A stretch of 64,000 nt of DNA from Methylobacterium aerolatum (GCF_022179085.1 NZ_BPQE01000020.1:1-64000), one strand, 5' to 3'; counted from the first letter of the stretch, positions 44,082 to 54,002 are shown. Translations and numbers: made by a program. Notes: generated from the sequence alone by a model not told the origin.

Positions 44082-45382
44082 CCGACCTCCTCCTCGCCGA
44101 CGCGACGCTCCTCGACCCCGCCAGGGGCACCCGCCGGCCCGGCGCCGTCCTCGTCCGCGATGGGCGGATCGCCGACATCGCCGAGGGTGCGGCGCCGGGG
44201 GTACCCGGCGGCGCGAAGCGGATCGACTGCGCCGGCCGGATCCTCGCGCCCGGCCTGATCGACATGCGGGCCTTCGTCGGCGAGCCCGGCGCCGAGCACC
44301 GGGAGACCCTGGCCTCCGCCAGCGCGGCGGCGGCGGCGGGCGGCGTCACCACCCTCGTCTGCATGCCCGACACGAACCCCGTCATGGACGGGCCGGCCAT
44401 CGTCGATTTCGTGCTGCGCCGGGCGCGGGATACGGCCTGCGTCACCGTCCTCCCGGCGGCGGCGATCACCAAGGGCCTCGCCGGGCGCGAGATGACCGAA
44501 TTCGGCCTGTTGCAGGAGGCCGGCGCCGTCGCCTTCACCGACGGGCTGCGGGCCGTGACCGATGCGCAGGTCATGCGCCGGGCGCTGACCTATGCCCGGG
44601 ATTTCGGCGCCCTGCTGATGCAGCACGTGGAGGAGCCGAGCCTCGCCGCCGAGGGCGTGATGAACGAGGGCGAACTCGCCTCGCGCCTCGGCTTGATGGG
44701 CGTGCCCCGCGAGGCCGAGACGCTGATGCTGGAGCGGGATATCCGTCTCGCCCGGCTCACCGGAGCGCGCTACCACGCGGCGATGATCTCCTGCGCCGAT
44801 TCGGTGGAAATCGTGCGGAGGGCGAAGCAGGACGGGCTTCCCGTCTCGTGCGGCGTCTCGGTGAACAACCTCGTTCTGAACGAGAACGACATCGGCCACT
44901 ATCGCACCTTCTGCCGCCTCTCGCCGCCCCTGCGCGACGAGGCCGACCGGCAGGCGGTGGTGGCGGCCCTCGCGGAGGGCGTGATCGACGTGGTGGTCTC
45001 CGATCACAATCCGCAGGACGCGGACACCAAGCGCCTTCCCTTCGCCGAGGCCGCGAACGGAGCGCTGGGCATCGAGACCCTGCTCGGGGCGGCGATGCGC
45101 CTCGTCCACACGGGCGACCTGACGCTGGAGCGGCTCCTCGCTGCGCTGACCATCGGCCCGGCCCGGTTGCTCGGCCAGCCCTCGGGCCGCCTCGCGGCGG
45201 GCGCTCCCGCCGACCTCGTGCTGATCGACCCGGACCTGCCCTACGTCCTCGACAAGCGGCATCTGAAGTCGCGCTCGAAGAACTCGCCCTTCGACGAGGC
45301 CCGTCTCCAGGGCGCGGCGGTGCTGACCCTCGCAGGCGGCCGCATCGTCCACGCGGTCGACGACCTCGCGGCGGCGGCATGA
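44078..45382 (+). CDS. pyrC: Dihydroorotase homologue lacking the HxH metal site (PyrX-like)
   Basis: A 434-residue amidohydrolase-fold protein of the dihydroorotase type. Where active enzymes have Asp-x-His-x-His, this one reads DMRAF (62-66), so both metal-binding histidines are missing. The carboxylated-lysine position may survive (Lys132), and the later SDHAPH motif reads SDHNPQ (308-313). It should be inactive as a dihydroorotase. In Pseudomonas and relatives such a protein (PyrC'/PyrX) holds aspartate transcarbamoylase together. No pyrB is adjacent here; instead it follows hisF with overlapping codons. Confidence 0.88.
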   Translation: MTDLLLADATLLDPARGTRRPGAVLVRDGRIADIAEGAAPGVPGGAKRIDCAGRILAPGLIDMRAFVGEPGAEHRETLASASAAAAAGGVTTLVCMPDTNPVMDGPAIVDFVLRRARDTACVTVLPAAAITKGLAGREMTEFGLLQEAGAVAFTDGLRAVTDAQVMRRALTYARDFGALLMQHVEEPSLAAEGVMNEGELASRLGLMGVPREAETLMLERDIRLARLTGARYHAAMISCADSVEIVRRAKQDGLPVSCGVSVNNLVLNENDIGHYRTFCRLSPPLRDEADRQAVVAALAEGVIDVVVSDHNPQDADTKRLPFAEAANGALGIETLLGAAMRLVHTGDLTLERLLAALTIGPARLLGQPSGRLAAGAPADLVLIDPDLPYVLDKRHLKSRSKNSPFDEARLQGAAVLTLAGGRIVHAVDDLAAAA

Positions 45383-45463
45383 GCCTGCGCACTCACCGGG
45401 GAAGGGCGCGGCGCGACGCGACGACGGCGCGCACGCGTGCCGCAAGGATTTCCTGGACCTGAC

Positions 45464-46069
45464 ATGCTCCCCTCCGACCTCGCCACCCTGCCAACCCTCG
45501 CCGGCCTCGGCCTCGGCTACGCCCTCGGCGCGATCCCCTTCGGCCTGATCTTCACGCGGATCGCCGGGCTCGGCGACGTGCGGGCGATCGGCTCGGGCAA
45601 TATCGGCGCGACGAACGTGCTGCGCACCGGCCGGAAGGGGCTGGCCTTCGCCACCCTCCTCGGCGACGCCCTCAAGGGTACCGCCGCCGTGCTCATCGCG
45701 GCGCAACTCGGGGAAGGTCCGGCCCTGGCCGCCGGCCTCGGCGCCTTCCTCGGGCATCTCTTCCCGGTCTGGCTCGGGTTCAAGGGCGGCAAGGGCGTGG
45801 CCACACTGATCGGCCTGCTCCTCGCCTTCAGCCCGCTGGCGCTACTGGCCTTCGCCGTGGTGTGGCTCGGCCTCGCCTTCGCCTTCAAGTACTCGTCGCT
45901 CTCCGCCCTGGCGGCCTCGGCGGTCACGCCGGTCGTGCTCTGGTATCTCGGCCTGCCCGCCGCCGCCCTGCTGTTCGTGATCCTCGGCCTGCTGCTGTGG
46001 TGGAAGCACACCCCCAACATCCAACGCCTCGCGGCCGGCACCGAGGGGCGGATCGGCCAGAAGGGCTGA
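45464..46069 (+). CDS. plsY: Glycerol-3-phosphate acyltransferase PlsY
   Basis: A 201-residue inner-membrane enzyme that transfers acyl groups from acyl-phosphate to glycerol 3-phosphate, the first step of phospholipid synthesis. Five to seven helices are visible, with the three conserved cytoplasmic motifs: [25 protein letters not shown] and [13 protein letters not shown]. It starts 81 bp after the dihydroorotase homologue. Confidence 0.96.
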   Translation: MLPSDLATLPTLAGLGLGYALGAIPFGLIFTRIAGLGDVRAIGSGNIGATNVLRTGRKGLAFATLLGDALKGTAAVLIAAQLGEGPALAAGLGAFLGHLFPVWLGFKGGKGVATLIGLLLAFSPLALLAFAVVWLGLAFAFKYSSLSALAASAVTPVVLWYLGLPAAALLFVILGLLLWWKHTPNIQRLAAGTEGRIGQKG

Positions 46070-46076
46070 GAGGACG

Positions 46077-47270
46077 ATGGACCTCTCCGACAGTCAGCGG
46101 ATCGAGTGGCTGCGTCTGATCCGCACCGAGGGCATCGGTCCGCGCACCTTCCGGCAACTCATCAATCGCTTCGGCGGCGCGGCGGCGGCCCTGGAGGCAC
46201 TGCCCGAACTCACCCGGCGCAAAGGGCGGGCGATCATCCCGCCGACGAAGGCGCAGGCCGAGGATGAGATCGCGGCCCTGGCCCGCCTCGGCGGACGCCT
46301 GATCGCCACGGGCGACGCGGCCTATCCCACGCTGCTGCGCCACATCGATGCGGCCCCACCGCTCATCGCCCTGCGGGGCGATGCCGCCGTGCTCGCCCGG
46401 CCGGCCGTGGCCCTCGTGGGCTCCCGAAACGCCTCGGCGGCGGGCGGCGCCTTCACCGAGAAACTGGCGCGGGGGCTGGGCGAGGCCGGCCTCGTGATCG
46501 TTTCCGGGCTCGCGCGGGGCATCGACGCCCGGGCGCACAAGGCGAGCCTCGCCACGGGGACGGTCGCCGTGATGGCTGGCGGGCAGGACCGGATCTATCC
46601 CGCCAACCACAAGGCCCTCGCGGACGAGATCGTCGGGGCGGGCGGCGCGGTGCTCGCCGAGATGCCGATGGGATGGGAGCCGCGCGGCAGGGATTTTCCC
46701 CGCCGCAACCGGATCATCTCCGGCATCGGCTACGGCAGCGTCGTGGTCGAGGCCGCCCGGCGCTCGGGCTCCCTCATCACCGCACGCTTCGCCCTGGAAC
46801 AGAACCGCGAAGTTTTCGCGGTGCCCGGCTCGCCCCTCGATCCGCGCGCCGAGGGCACCAACGACCTGATCCGCCAGGGCGCGACGCTCGTGGCCGACGC
46901 GGCACACGTCCTCGATGTCCTCGGTCCGATCATCGAGCGAGGCCCGGATGCCGAGGCCGCGCCCGCCCGGCTCAAGCCCGATCTGGCCGATGAGGTGGCG
47001 GATGTCGGCGGCGATTATTGGGAGGAACTCGACCTCGACGGAGACGCTCCGCTCCCGGCACCGCCCGAGGCGCCGGTCGCGCAGCCTGCCGTTCTCGACG
47101 AGCGCAGCCGGATCCTCGCCTTGCTCGGCCCCGGCCCGGTGGCGACGGACGAGTTGGCCCGCGGCGCCGAGATCGGCGTGCGGACGGTGCAGACGATCCT
47201 GCTCGAACTCGAACTCGACGGGCGGATCGAGCGCCAGGGCAGCGGGATGGTGGCTCTGGTCCGGCGGTGA
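46077..47270 (+). CDS. dprA: DNA-processing protein DprA
   Basis: A 397-residue protein that loads RecA onto incoming single-stranded DNA during transformation. Order: N-terminal helical domain with GIGPRTFRQL (HhH-like), Rossmann-like core (VALVGSRNASAAG, VSGLARGIDARAHKASL, PRRNRIISG, RSGSLITARFALEQ), an acidic linker (about 310-335), and a C-terminal winged-helix domain (about 340-397). It starts 7 bp after plsY. The topA gene that often follows is absent; ohr lies convergent instead. Confidence 0.96.
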   Translation: MDLSDSQRIEWLRLIRTEGIGPRTFRQLINRFGGAAAALEALPELTRRKGRAIIPPTKAQAEDEIAALARLGGRLIATGDAAYPTLLRHIDAAPPLIALRGDAAVLARPAVALVGSRNASAAGGAFTEKLARGLGEAGLVIVSGLARGIDARAHKASLATGTVAVMAGGQDRIYPANHKALADEIVGAGGAVLAEMPMGWEPRGRDFPRRNRIISGIGYGSVVVEAARRSGSLITARFALEQNREVFAVPGSPLDPRAEGTNDLIRQGATLVADAAHVLDVLGPIIERGPDAEAAPARLKPDLADEVADVGGDYWEELDLDGDAPLPAPPEAPVAQPAVLDERSRILALLGPGPVATDELARGAEIGVRTVQTILLELELDGRIERQGSGMVALVRR

Positions 47271-47285
47271 TGGCGTTGGCGCACG

Positions 47286-47318
47286 GAAAACCCCTCGCTT
47301 CCGTGAGGAAGGAGGGGT
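47286..47318 (-). terminator. Terminator of ohr
   Basis: A hairpin pairs 47290-47302 with 47307-47318, with one bulged base on the left arm (47297). Read on the minus strand it ends in TTTT. It lies 25 bp beyond the ohr stop and just after the convergent dprA end. Confidence 0.75.
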
Positions 47319-47342
47319 CCGCGCCAGCTCAGACGGCGCCGC

Positions 47343-47768
47343 TCAGGCGACGGTCAGGCCGACATCGACGTTGCCGCGGGTGGCGTTGGAGTAGGGGCAC
47401 ACCTTGTGGGCCTCCTGCACCAGGCGCTCCGCATCCGCCTTGTCGAGGCCCGGCAGGCTGACCGTGAGGTCGGTGGTGATGCCGAAGCCGCCCTCGGAGC
47501 GCGGGCCGATGCCGACCTTGGCGGTCACGGTGGTGTCGTTCGGGACCTTCAGCGAGAGCTGCGGCGCGACGAACTTCATGGCGCCGAGGAAGCAGGCGGA
47601 ATAGCCGGCCGCGAAGAGCTGCTCGGGATTGTTGCCCTCGCCCCCCGCGCCGCCCAACTCCTTGGGGGTCGAAAGCTTCACGGACAGGGCGCCGTCCTCG
47701 GTCTTGGCGGACCCGTCGCGACCGCCGGTGGCGGTGGCGGAGGTGCGATACTTCACGTCAACGGACAT
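47343..47768 (-). CDS. ohr: Organic hydroperoxide resistance protein
   Basis: A 141-residue OsmC-fold peroxidase that reduces organic peroxides using two cysteines: Cys59 (YSACFLGA) and Cys124 (KVCPYSNATRGN). Arg18-region and Glu51-type residues of the active site are in place (NNPEQLFAAGY). The Ohr signature VCPYSNATRGN distinguishes it from OsmC. The dedicated regulator OhrR is not in the window. Confidence 0.96.
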   Translation of the reverse strand: MSVDVKYRTSATATGGRDGSAKTEDGALSVKLSTPKELGGAGGEGNNPEQLFAAGYSACFLGAMKFVAPQLSLKVPNDTTVTAKVGIGPRSEGGFGITTDLTVSLPGLDKADAERLVQEAHKVCPYSNATRGNVDVGLTVA

Positions 47769-48047
47769 CGATCACTCCGGAGAAGTTGCGGGGGGCTTCC
47801 GATAGCCCCCTTCGTAGAATCGGACTTACAACACGCCGGGGCTGGAGAGGTTCGGAAAGCCCCATGAACAGCGGACGTCGCTGTCATAACGGCAATATAG
47901 ATTGTGCGCAATGTAAATTCCGCAGTGCTCTTATGCAGGGCCTCATCGGGGGCGACCCGTGGCATCCCGCCTCCCGGCGCAGCGACCCGGTGTGACCAAA
48001 TCTGCCGGGTCGGATTTTGCCCTTGCGCGCCGGAAATTCGCCGGTAG

Positions 48048-48065
48048 TGTCAAGCTATGTTGACA
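48048..48065. promoter_or_regulatory. TGT-N12-ACA palindrome over the crtI start
   Basis: TGTCAAGCTATGTTGACA fits the TGT-N12-ACA consensus bound by PpsR/CrtJ regulators of pigment genes, with 6-bp arms TGTCAA/TTGACA. It contains the crtI ATG (48057). Position at the first carotenoid gene supports a role; binding is unproven. Confidence 0.5.
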
Positions 48066-49577
48066 CTGGCGGCGCAACCGCAGGCGAGGGAGGCGAGCGA
48101 TCCACGGCCCCATGCCGTGGTGATCGGGTCCGGCTTCGGCGGTCTGGCGGCGGCGGTCAGGCTCGGAGCCCGCGGCTACCGGGTGACGGTGCTGGAGCGG
48201 CTGGAGCAGCCGGGCGGGCGCGCCCGCGTCCACCGCCGGGACGGCTTCACCTTCGATGCGGGGCCGACCATCGTCACCGCGCCCTTCCTCTTCGAGGAGT
48301 TGTGGCAACTCGCCGGGAAGCAGCTGTCGGACGACGTGACCCTCGTGCCGATGGATCCGTTCTACCGCATCCGCTTCGCCGACGGCTCCACCTTCGATTA
48401 CACCGGCGATCCCGAGCGGATGCGCGCCGAGGTCGCCCGGTTCTCGCCCGGCGACGTCGCGGGCTACGAGCGCTTCATGGCCCACGCCCGCGCCGTCTGC
48501 GCGCTGGGCTTCGAGCGCCTGGGCGACGTGCCCTTCGGCTCGATCGGCGCCATGGTGAAGATCGCCCCCGATCTCCTGCGCCTGTCGGGGCACCGGAGCG
48601 TGCATTCGGTCGTCTCGCGCTTCATCCGCGACGAGAAGCTGCGCACCGTGTTCAGCTTCCACCCCCTGCTGATCGGCGGAAACCCCTTTCGCGCCAGCGG
48701 CGTCTATTGCCTGATCGCCGACCTCGAACGGCGCTGGGGCGTGCATTTCGCCATGGGCGGCACCGGCCGCTTGGTGGACGGTCTCGTCCGGTTGATCCGG
48801 GGGCAGGGCGGACGGGTGCGGCTCGGCGCCGAGGTTGCGCGGATCCGCGTCGAGGGCGGCGCGGCGACGGGCGTCACCCTCGCCAGCGGCGAGACGATTC
48901 CCGCCGACATCGTGGTCTCCAACGCCGATTCGGCGTTGACCCAGGCGCAGCTCCTGCCGGAATCCCGGCGGTGGAGCCCAGGCCGCCTGCGCCGGGCGCG
49001 CTCCTCCATGGGGCTGTTCGTCTGGTATTTCGGGACCAAGCGGCGCTTCCCGGATGTGGCCCACCACACCATCCTGCTGGGGCCGCGCTACCGCGAATTG
49101 CTCGCGGACATCTTCGACCGCAAGGTCCTTGCGGAGGATGCGAGCCTCTACCTTCACCGCCCGACGGCGACGGACGACAGCCTCGCCCCTCCGGGGCAGG
49201 ATTGCTTCTACGTGCTGGCTCCCGTCCCGAACCTCGCGGGCGGGCAGGATTGGGCGACGCTCGCCGAGCCCTACCGGCTCCGGATCCAGGCCATGCTGGA
49301 GGACAGTGTGATGCCCGGCCTCGGCGCGGAGATCGCCACGAGCTTCGTGACCACGCCGCAGGACTTCCAGGACGACTTCCTGAGCTATCGCGGCTCCGGC
49401 TTCGGCCTGGAGCCGATCCTGACGCAATCGGCGTGGTTCCGGCCGCACAACCGGTCGGCCATCGCCAACCTGTACCTCGTCGGCGCCGGCACCCATCCCG
49501 GGGCCGGCCTGCCGGGCGTGCTGTCCTCCGCCAAGGTTCTCGATCGCGTGGTGCCGGATGCCCGTGTCACGGCCTGA
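48057..49577 (+). CDS. crtI: Phytoene/diapophytoene desaturase
   Basis: A 506-residue FAD enzyme. The dinucleotide site GSGFGG (24-29) with LERLEQPGGRARV is at the N-terminus. The C-terminal bacterial carotene-dehydrogenase signature is seen in NLYLVGAGTHPGAGLPGVLSSAKV. Length and order match CrtI of C40 carotenoid makers, which turn phytoene to lycopene or neurosporene; a C30 substrate cannot be excluded. It overlaps crtB by 20 bp. Confidence 0.95.
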   Translation: MLTLAAQPQAREASDPRPHAVVIGSGFGGLAAAVRLGARGYRVTVLERLEQPGGRARVHRRDGFTFDAGPTIVTAPFLFEELWQLAGKQLSDDVTLVPMDPFYRIRFADGSTFDYTGDPERMRAEVARFSPGDVAGYERFMAHARAVCALGFERLGDVPFGSIGAMVKIAPDLLRLSGHRSVHSVVSRFIRDEKLRTVFSFHPLLIGGNPFRASGVYCLIADLERRWGVHFAMGGTGRLVDGLVRLIRGQGGRVRLGAEVARIRVEGGAATGVTLASGETIPADIVVSNADSALTQAQLLPESRRWSPGRLRRARSSMGLFVWYFGTKRRFPDVAHHTILLGPRYRELLADIFDRKVLAEDASLYLHRPTATDDSLAPPGQDCFYVLAPVPNLAGGQDWATLAEPYRLRIQAMLEDSVMPGLGAEIATSFVTTPQDFQDDFLSYRGSGFGLEPILTQSAWFRPHNRSAIANLYLVGAGTHPGAGLPGVLSSAKVLDRVVPDARVTA

Positions 49578-50634
49578 AAACCTCCGTCCCGGCGATCACG
49601 CCGCCTGCCGCTCGGCGATCCGTGCGGGCTCGAAGAGCTTCCACGCCGCCGGGCTTCTGCTGCCCCGGGCGGTGCGCGAGCCCGCCCACGGGCTCTACGC
49701 CTTCTGCCGCCTCGCGGACGACCTCGTGGACGAGACCCACGACGCCGCCGGCCGCGTGGCCGCCGTGGCCCGGTTGCGGGAGCGGATCCGCCGGGCCTAC
49801 GACGGCCATCCGGTGGACGCCGCCGCCGACCGCGCCTTCGCCGAGATCGTCACCGTCCATGCCATCCCCGAGACGCTGCCCCTTGCCCTGGTCGAGGGGC
49901 TCGAATGGGACGCGCAAGGACGGTTCTACCGGGATGTCGGCGAGTTGCAGGCCTATGCCGCCCGCGTGGCCGGCACGGTCGGGGCGATGATGACCCTCGT
50001 CATGGGCGTGCGCGAACCCGAGGCGCTCGCCCGCGCCTGCGACCTCGGCGCCGCGATGCAGTTCACCAACATCGCCCGCGATGTCGGGGAGGATGCCCGG
50101 ATGGGCCGCCTCTACCTGCCCCTCGAATGGTTGGCCGAGGCCGGCATCGATCCCGACGCCTTCCTAGCGGACCCGCAACCGAGCCCCGCCCTGGCAGGCG
50201 TCGTCGCTCGCCTGCTGGAGGAGGCCGACCGGCTCTATTGGCGGGCCGAAGCCGGCATCGCGGCGCTCCCCGCCCGCTGCCGCCCGGCGATCCGCGCGGC
50301 CTCGCGGATCTACGCCGCCATCGGGCGCGAGGTCGCCCGCAACGGCTACGATTCCGTCACCCGCCGGGCGCGGGTCGGCGGGGGCGCCAAGCTGGCGCTG
50401 GCCGGTCTGTCGGCCTTCCCGAGCTACACCTTCGGCCGCCTCGGCGCGCCGCCGCTGCCGGAGACCGCTTTCCTCGTGGCGGCGGTGACGGCCCTGCCGG
50501 TGGCGAGGCCGGAGCGGGGGCTGCCCTCTTGGTGGGACCTGCGCGGCCGGGTGCTCCACGTCCTCGATCTCATCGAGCGACTGCGCGAACGGGAAAGCTT
50601 CGCCCGCGCCGCGCAATCGGAGATCGCCGGGTAA
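49558..50634 (+). CDS. crtB: Phytoene synthase
   Basis: A 358-residue trans-isoprenyl diphosphate synthase that joins two prenyl diphosphates head to head. The two Asp-rich Mg sites are DDLVD (54-58) and DVGED (175-179) within NIARDVGEDARMGRLYLP. It overlaps crtI by 20 bp, so the two are translationally linked. The roughly 60-residue C-terminal extension past the usual end is Arg-rich. It ends before a palindromic repeat. Confidence 0.95.
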   Translation: MPVSRPENLRPGDHAACRSAIRAGSKSFHAAGLLLPRAVREPAHGLYAFCRLADDLVDETHDAAGRVAAVARLRERIRRAYDGHPVDAAADRAFAEIVTVHAIPETLPLALVEGLEWDAQGRFYRDVGELQAYAARVAGTVGAMMTLVMGVREPEALARACDLGAAMQFTNIARDVGEDARMGRLYLPLEWLAEAGIDPDAFLADPQPSPALAGVVARLLEEADRLYWRAEAGIAALPARCRPAIRAASRIYAAIGREVARNGYDSVTRRARVGGGAKLALAGLSAFPSYTFGRLGAPPLPETAFLVAAVTALPVARPERGLPSWWDLRGRVLHVLDLIERLRERESFARAAQSEIAG

Positions 50635-50664
50635 CCGCCCGTCCTCGTTCCCTCGCCGTCTTAA

Positions 50665-50739
50665 CGAGCGCAGCGAAGTAATCCGGGATAGGCCACGGTC
50701 GGAAACGGCCCGCTGCCCTGGATCGCTTCGCTGTGCTCG
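50665..50739. repeat. REP-like palindromic repeat, copy 1
   Basis: Left arm (50665-50687, CGAGCGCAGCGAAGTAATCC) and right arm (50716-50739, rich in GGATCGCTTCGCTG) are near-perfect inverted repeats around a 28-nt loop. The same core, GCGAAGCGATCC, recurs at 52384. Likely a dispersed intergenic repeat family. Confidence 0.6.
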
Positions 50740-50769
50740 CAATGACGCGAGGCGTATCGAGGAGCGCGC

Positions 50770-51693
50770 CTACTGGAGCCGCGCGGTATAGGTCTCGCCT
50801 GCCTGCGCCTTTAGCGCCGCGCCGGCTTCCCGGCCGATCCGTTCCGCATCGGCGATGGGGCCTTCACCCGAGGCCGCCCAGTGGCGGCTGCCGTCGGGGA
50901 GGAACAGCAGGCCGTCGAGGCGCAGGCGGTCTCCGTCGATCCGCGCCAGCGCCGCGATGGGCGTGCGGCAGGACCCGTCGAGTTCCGCCAGCAGCGCCCG
51001 CTCGGCCGAGATGGCGGTCGTCGTCGTCGCGCAGGCGATGGGGGCGAGCAGCGCGCGGACCTCCGAATCCCCGGCCCGGCACTCGATGCCCAGCGCCCCC
51101 TGTGCGACCGCCGGCAGCATGGTCTCCACGGGCAGGACGCTGCGGGCAATGTCTTGCAGGTTGAGGCGCTGGAGCCCGGCGAGGGCGAGGAGCGTCGCGT
51201 CGCATTCCCCCGCCTCGAGCTTGCGCATCCGCGTGTTGGCGTTGCCCCGCAGGGGCACGACCTTCAGGTCGGGCCGGTGCATCAGCACCTGCGCCGCGCG
51301 GCGCAGGGAGGAGGTGCCCACGCGGGCGCCCTCGGGCAGGGCGAGCAGGGTCTCGGCATGGGGGGAGAGGAAGGCGTCGCGCGGGTCGTCCCGCTCCAGG
51401 ATGCAGGCGATGACGAGCCCCTCGGGCAGCCACGTCTCCACATCCTTCATCGAGTGGACGGCGACATCGACCTCGTTGGCGTAGAGCGCCTGTTCCAGCT
51501 CCTTCGTGAACAGACCCTTGCCACCGATCTCCGACAGCGGCCGGTCGAGGATCTTGTCGGCCACCGTGGTGACCACCACGAGTTCCGTTTCGAGGCCCGG
51601 ATTGGCGGCGACGATGCGGTCGCGGACCATGCCCGTCTGAGCCAGCGCCATGGGGCTGCCGCGGGTGCCGATGCGCAGGGGCCGGTTCAGCAT
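50770..51693 (-). CDS. hemC: Porphobilinogen deaminase
   Basis: A 307-residue heme/bacteriochlorophyll pathway enzyme that polymerises four porphobilinogens. Signature pieces are IGTRGSPMALAQ, VHSMKDVETWLPEG, GTSSLRRAAQ and LRGNANTRMRKL. Cys242 (GSCRTPIA) holds the dipyrromethane cofactor. It converges on crtB. Confidence 0.97.
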   Translation of the reverse strand: MLNRPLRIGTRGSPMALAQTGMVRDRIVAANPGLETELVVVTTVADKILDRPLSEIGGKGLFTKELEQALYANEVDVAVHSMKDVETWLPEGLVIACILERDDPRDAFLSPHAETLLALPEGARVGTSSLRRAAQVLMHRPDLKVVPLRGNANTRMRKLEAGECDATLLALAGLQRLNLQDIARSVLPVETMLPAVAQGALGIECRAGDSEVRALLAPIACATTTTAISAERALLAELDGSCRTPIAALARIDGDRLRLDGLLFLPDGSRHWAASGEGPIADAERIGREAGAALKAQAGETYTARLQ

Positions 51694-51896
51694 GGGATCG
51701 GTGCGTCGCTTCTCGGAGGCGGATCGGACGCCGCACCTTACAGGGCGGCGGGGCGGGCTGCGATGCCCAGAAGCGGCACCGGAGGGCCGCCGTCAACCGG
51801 GCGATGCCCGGCGGGCCGACGGATGGACGCGGGAATTCGATCGCGCCTCAACGACGCGGACCTCCCTCGCCGGAATATCCGCGCTACATCGATAGG

Positions 51897-52352
51897 ATGC
51901 GCGCGCTTCTCCTCGCCCTTTCCCTCATCGGCCTGACCGCCGGGTCGGCCATGGCCGACGAGTGCGGCGACCTCGTCGAGAAGGTCGCCTCGGAGACGGG
52001 CGCCAAGGTGGACCAGCAACGCAGCGACTACGCCAGCTTCACCTCCGGCGAGGACATGACCCTCACCCTGGCCTGCAGCGCGCCGAACTTTTCTTCCGTG
52101 GGCGCCCAGTTCCGCGGCGCCAGCCCGCCGGAGCGCTACTACGCGCTCTTCGGCCGGGCCGGCCACGCGGTGACGGGCATCGACGCCACCACCATCACCG
52201 AGGCCGCCCACCGCGCCCAGGAGACTGCCACGCGGATGCGCCACAGCAACGTCGATCTCGGCGGGGCGCGGGTCACCTGCTCGGCGATGGTTTCCCCCGA
52301 CAAGGGCCCCCTCACGCTCTGCGCGGTGATCGAGAACAGCAACCGGAGTTAA
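51897..52352 (+). CDS. Secreted protein of unknown function
   Basis: A 151-residue exported protein. The ATG at 51897 gives a clean signal peptide cleaved after SAMA (residue 20), so the mature protein starts DECGDLV. Four cysteines (DECG, LACSA, VTCSA, TLCAV) could form two disulfides in the periplasm. The rest is a mixed fold with FRGASPPERYY. Divergent from hemC. No family recognised. Confidence 0.75.
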   Translation: MRALLLALSLIGLTAGSAMADECGDLVEKVASETGAKVDQQRSDYASFTSGEDMTLTLACSAPNFSSVGAQFRGASPPERYYALFGRAGHAVTGIDATTITEAAHRAQETATRMRHSNVDLGGARVTCSAMVSPDKGPLTLCAVIENSNRS

Positions 52353-52383
52353 GTGGAGCGCGGAAGACGGCTCCCCGCCATTC

Positions 52384-52460
52384 CGAGCGGCGCGAAGCGA
52401 TCCAGGGCAGCGGCACGGTTCCCGCCGTGACGCTGCCGGATCGCTTCGCGCGGCCTGAAC
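52384..52460. repeat. REP-like palindromic repeat, copy 2
   Basis: Left arm 52384-52418 and right arm 52425-52460 form a long imperfect hairpin. The core GCGAAGCGATCC matches copy 1 at 50665-50739. It sits in the gap between a secreted-protein gene and pccB. Confidence 0.6.
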
Positions 52461-52469
52461 GGTCGAGGC

Positions 52470-54002
52470 TTACAACGGGATGTTGTCGTGCTTCTTCCAG
52501 GGCTGCTCCATCTTCTTGGTGCGCAGCATCCCGAGCGCCCGGGCGATGCGACGCCGGGTCGAGTGGGGCATGATCACCTCGTCGATGTAGCCGCGCTCGG
52601 CCGCCACGAAGGGTGAGAGGAAGCGGCCCTCGTACTCGGCGGTGCGGGCGGCGATCTTGTCGGGATCGCCGAGTTCGTTGCGGAAGATGATCTCCACCGC
52701 GCCCTTGGCGCCCATCACCGCGATCTGGGCGGTGGGCCACGCGTAGTTCACGTCCGCGCCCACGTGCTTCGAGGCCATCACGTCGTAGGCGCCGCCGAAG
52801 GCCTTGCGGGTGATGATCGTCACCAGCGGCACGGTGGCCTGGGTGTAGGCGAAGAGCAGCTTGGCGCCGTGCTTGATCAGGCCGCCGTATTCCTGCGCCG
52901 TGCCCGGCAGGAAGCCCGGCACGTCGACGAAGGTCACGATCGGGATAGAGAAGGCGTCGCAGAACCGCACGAAGCGGGCGGCCTTCCGCGAGGCGTCCGA
53001 ATCGAGCACGCCCGCCAGAACCAGGGGCTGGTTGGCGACGAAGCCGACGGTGCGGCCCTCGATCCGGCCGAAGCCGGTGATGATGTTGCGGGCGTAGGCC
53101 GACTGGATCTCGAAGAAGTCGCCCTCGTCCACCACCCGGCGGATCAGTTCGCCCATGTCGTAGGGCTTGTTCGGGTTGTCGGGGATCAGCGTATCGAGCG
53201 ACATGTCCAGGCGGTTCACGTCGTCGAAGGATTCGATCTCCGGCACGCCCTCGATGTTGTTCGCGGGCAGGAAGTCGAGCAGGCGGCGGATTTGGAGGAT
53301 GGCCTCCACGTCGTTCTCAAAGGAGCCGTCGGCGATCGAGGACTTGCTGGTATGGACCTTGGCGCCGCCGAGTTCCTCGGCGGTCACGACTTCGTTGGTC
53401 ACGGTCTTCACGACGTCGGGCCCGGTCACGAACATGTAGCTCGTATCGCGGACCATGAAGATGAAGTCGGTCATCGCGGGGGAGTAGACGTCGCCGCCCG
53501 CGCAGGGTCCCATGATTACGGAGATTTGCGGGATGACGCCCGAGGCCATGACGTTGCGGCGGAACACCTCGCCGTAGCCGCCCAGCGCCGCCACGCCCTC
53601 CTGGATGCGCGCGCCGCCGGCATCGAAGATGCCGATGATCGGGGCGCGCATCTTCAGCGCCATGTCCTGCACCTTCACCATCTTCTGGGCATGCGCCTCG
53701 GAGAGCGAGCCGCCGAACACCGTGAAGTCCTTCGAGAACAGGAACACCGTGCGGCCGTTGATGGTGCCCCAGCCGGTCACGACGCCGTCGCCGGGGATCT
53801 TCTGGTTCTCCATGCCGAAATCGGTGGAGCGGTGCTGCACGAACATGTCGAACTCTTCGAACGACCCATGGTCGAGGAGGAGTTCGATGCGCTCGCGGGC
53901 GGTGAGTTTCCCGCGGTTGTGCTGCGCCTCGATGCGCTTTTCGCCGCCGCCAAGGCGCGCCTTGTCGCGGCGCTCGGCAAGCGTGTCGAGGATGTCCTTC
54001 AT
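52470..54002 (-). CDS. pccB: Propionyl-CoA carboxylase beta subunit
   Basis: A 510-residue carboxyltransferase. It moves CO2 from biotin to propionyl-CoA, a step of the ethylmalonyl-CoA and propionate routes. Visible parts are [20 protein letters not shown], the oxyanion-hole [37 protein letters not shown], and [15 protein letters not shown] with [14 protein letters not shown] in the C-terminal half. The biotin-carrying alpha subunit is not adjacent. Confidence 0.95.
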   Translation of the reverse strand: MKDILDTLAERRDKARLGGGEKRIEAQHNRGKLTARERIELLLDHGSFEEFDMFVQHRSTDFGMENQKIPGDGVVTGWGTINGRTVFLFSKDFTVFGGSLSEAHAQKMVKVQDMALKMRAPIIGIFDAGGARIQEGVAALGGYGEVFRRNVMASGVIPQISVIMGPCAGGDVYSPAMTDFIFMVRDTSYMFVTGPDVVKTVTNEVVTAEELGGAKVHTSKSSIADGSFENDVEAILQIRRLLDFLPANNIEGVPEIESFDDVNRLDMSLDTLIPDNPNKPYDMGELIRRVVDEGDFFEIQSAYARNIITGFGRIEGRTVGFVANQPLVLAGVLDSDASRKAARFVRFCDAFSIPIVTFVDVPGFLPGTAQEYGGLIKHGAKLLFAYTQATVPLVTIITRKAFGGAYDVMASKHVGADVNYAWPTAQIAVMGAKGAVEIIFRNELGDPDKIAARTAEYEGRFLSPFVAAERGYIDEVIMPHSTRRRIARALGMLRTKKMEQPWKKHDNIPL

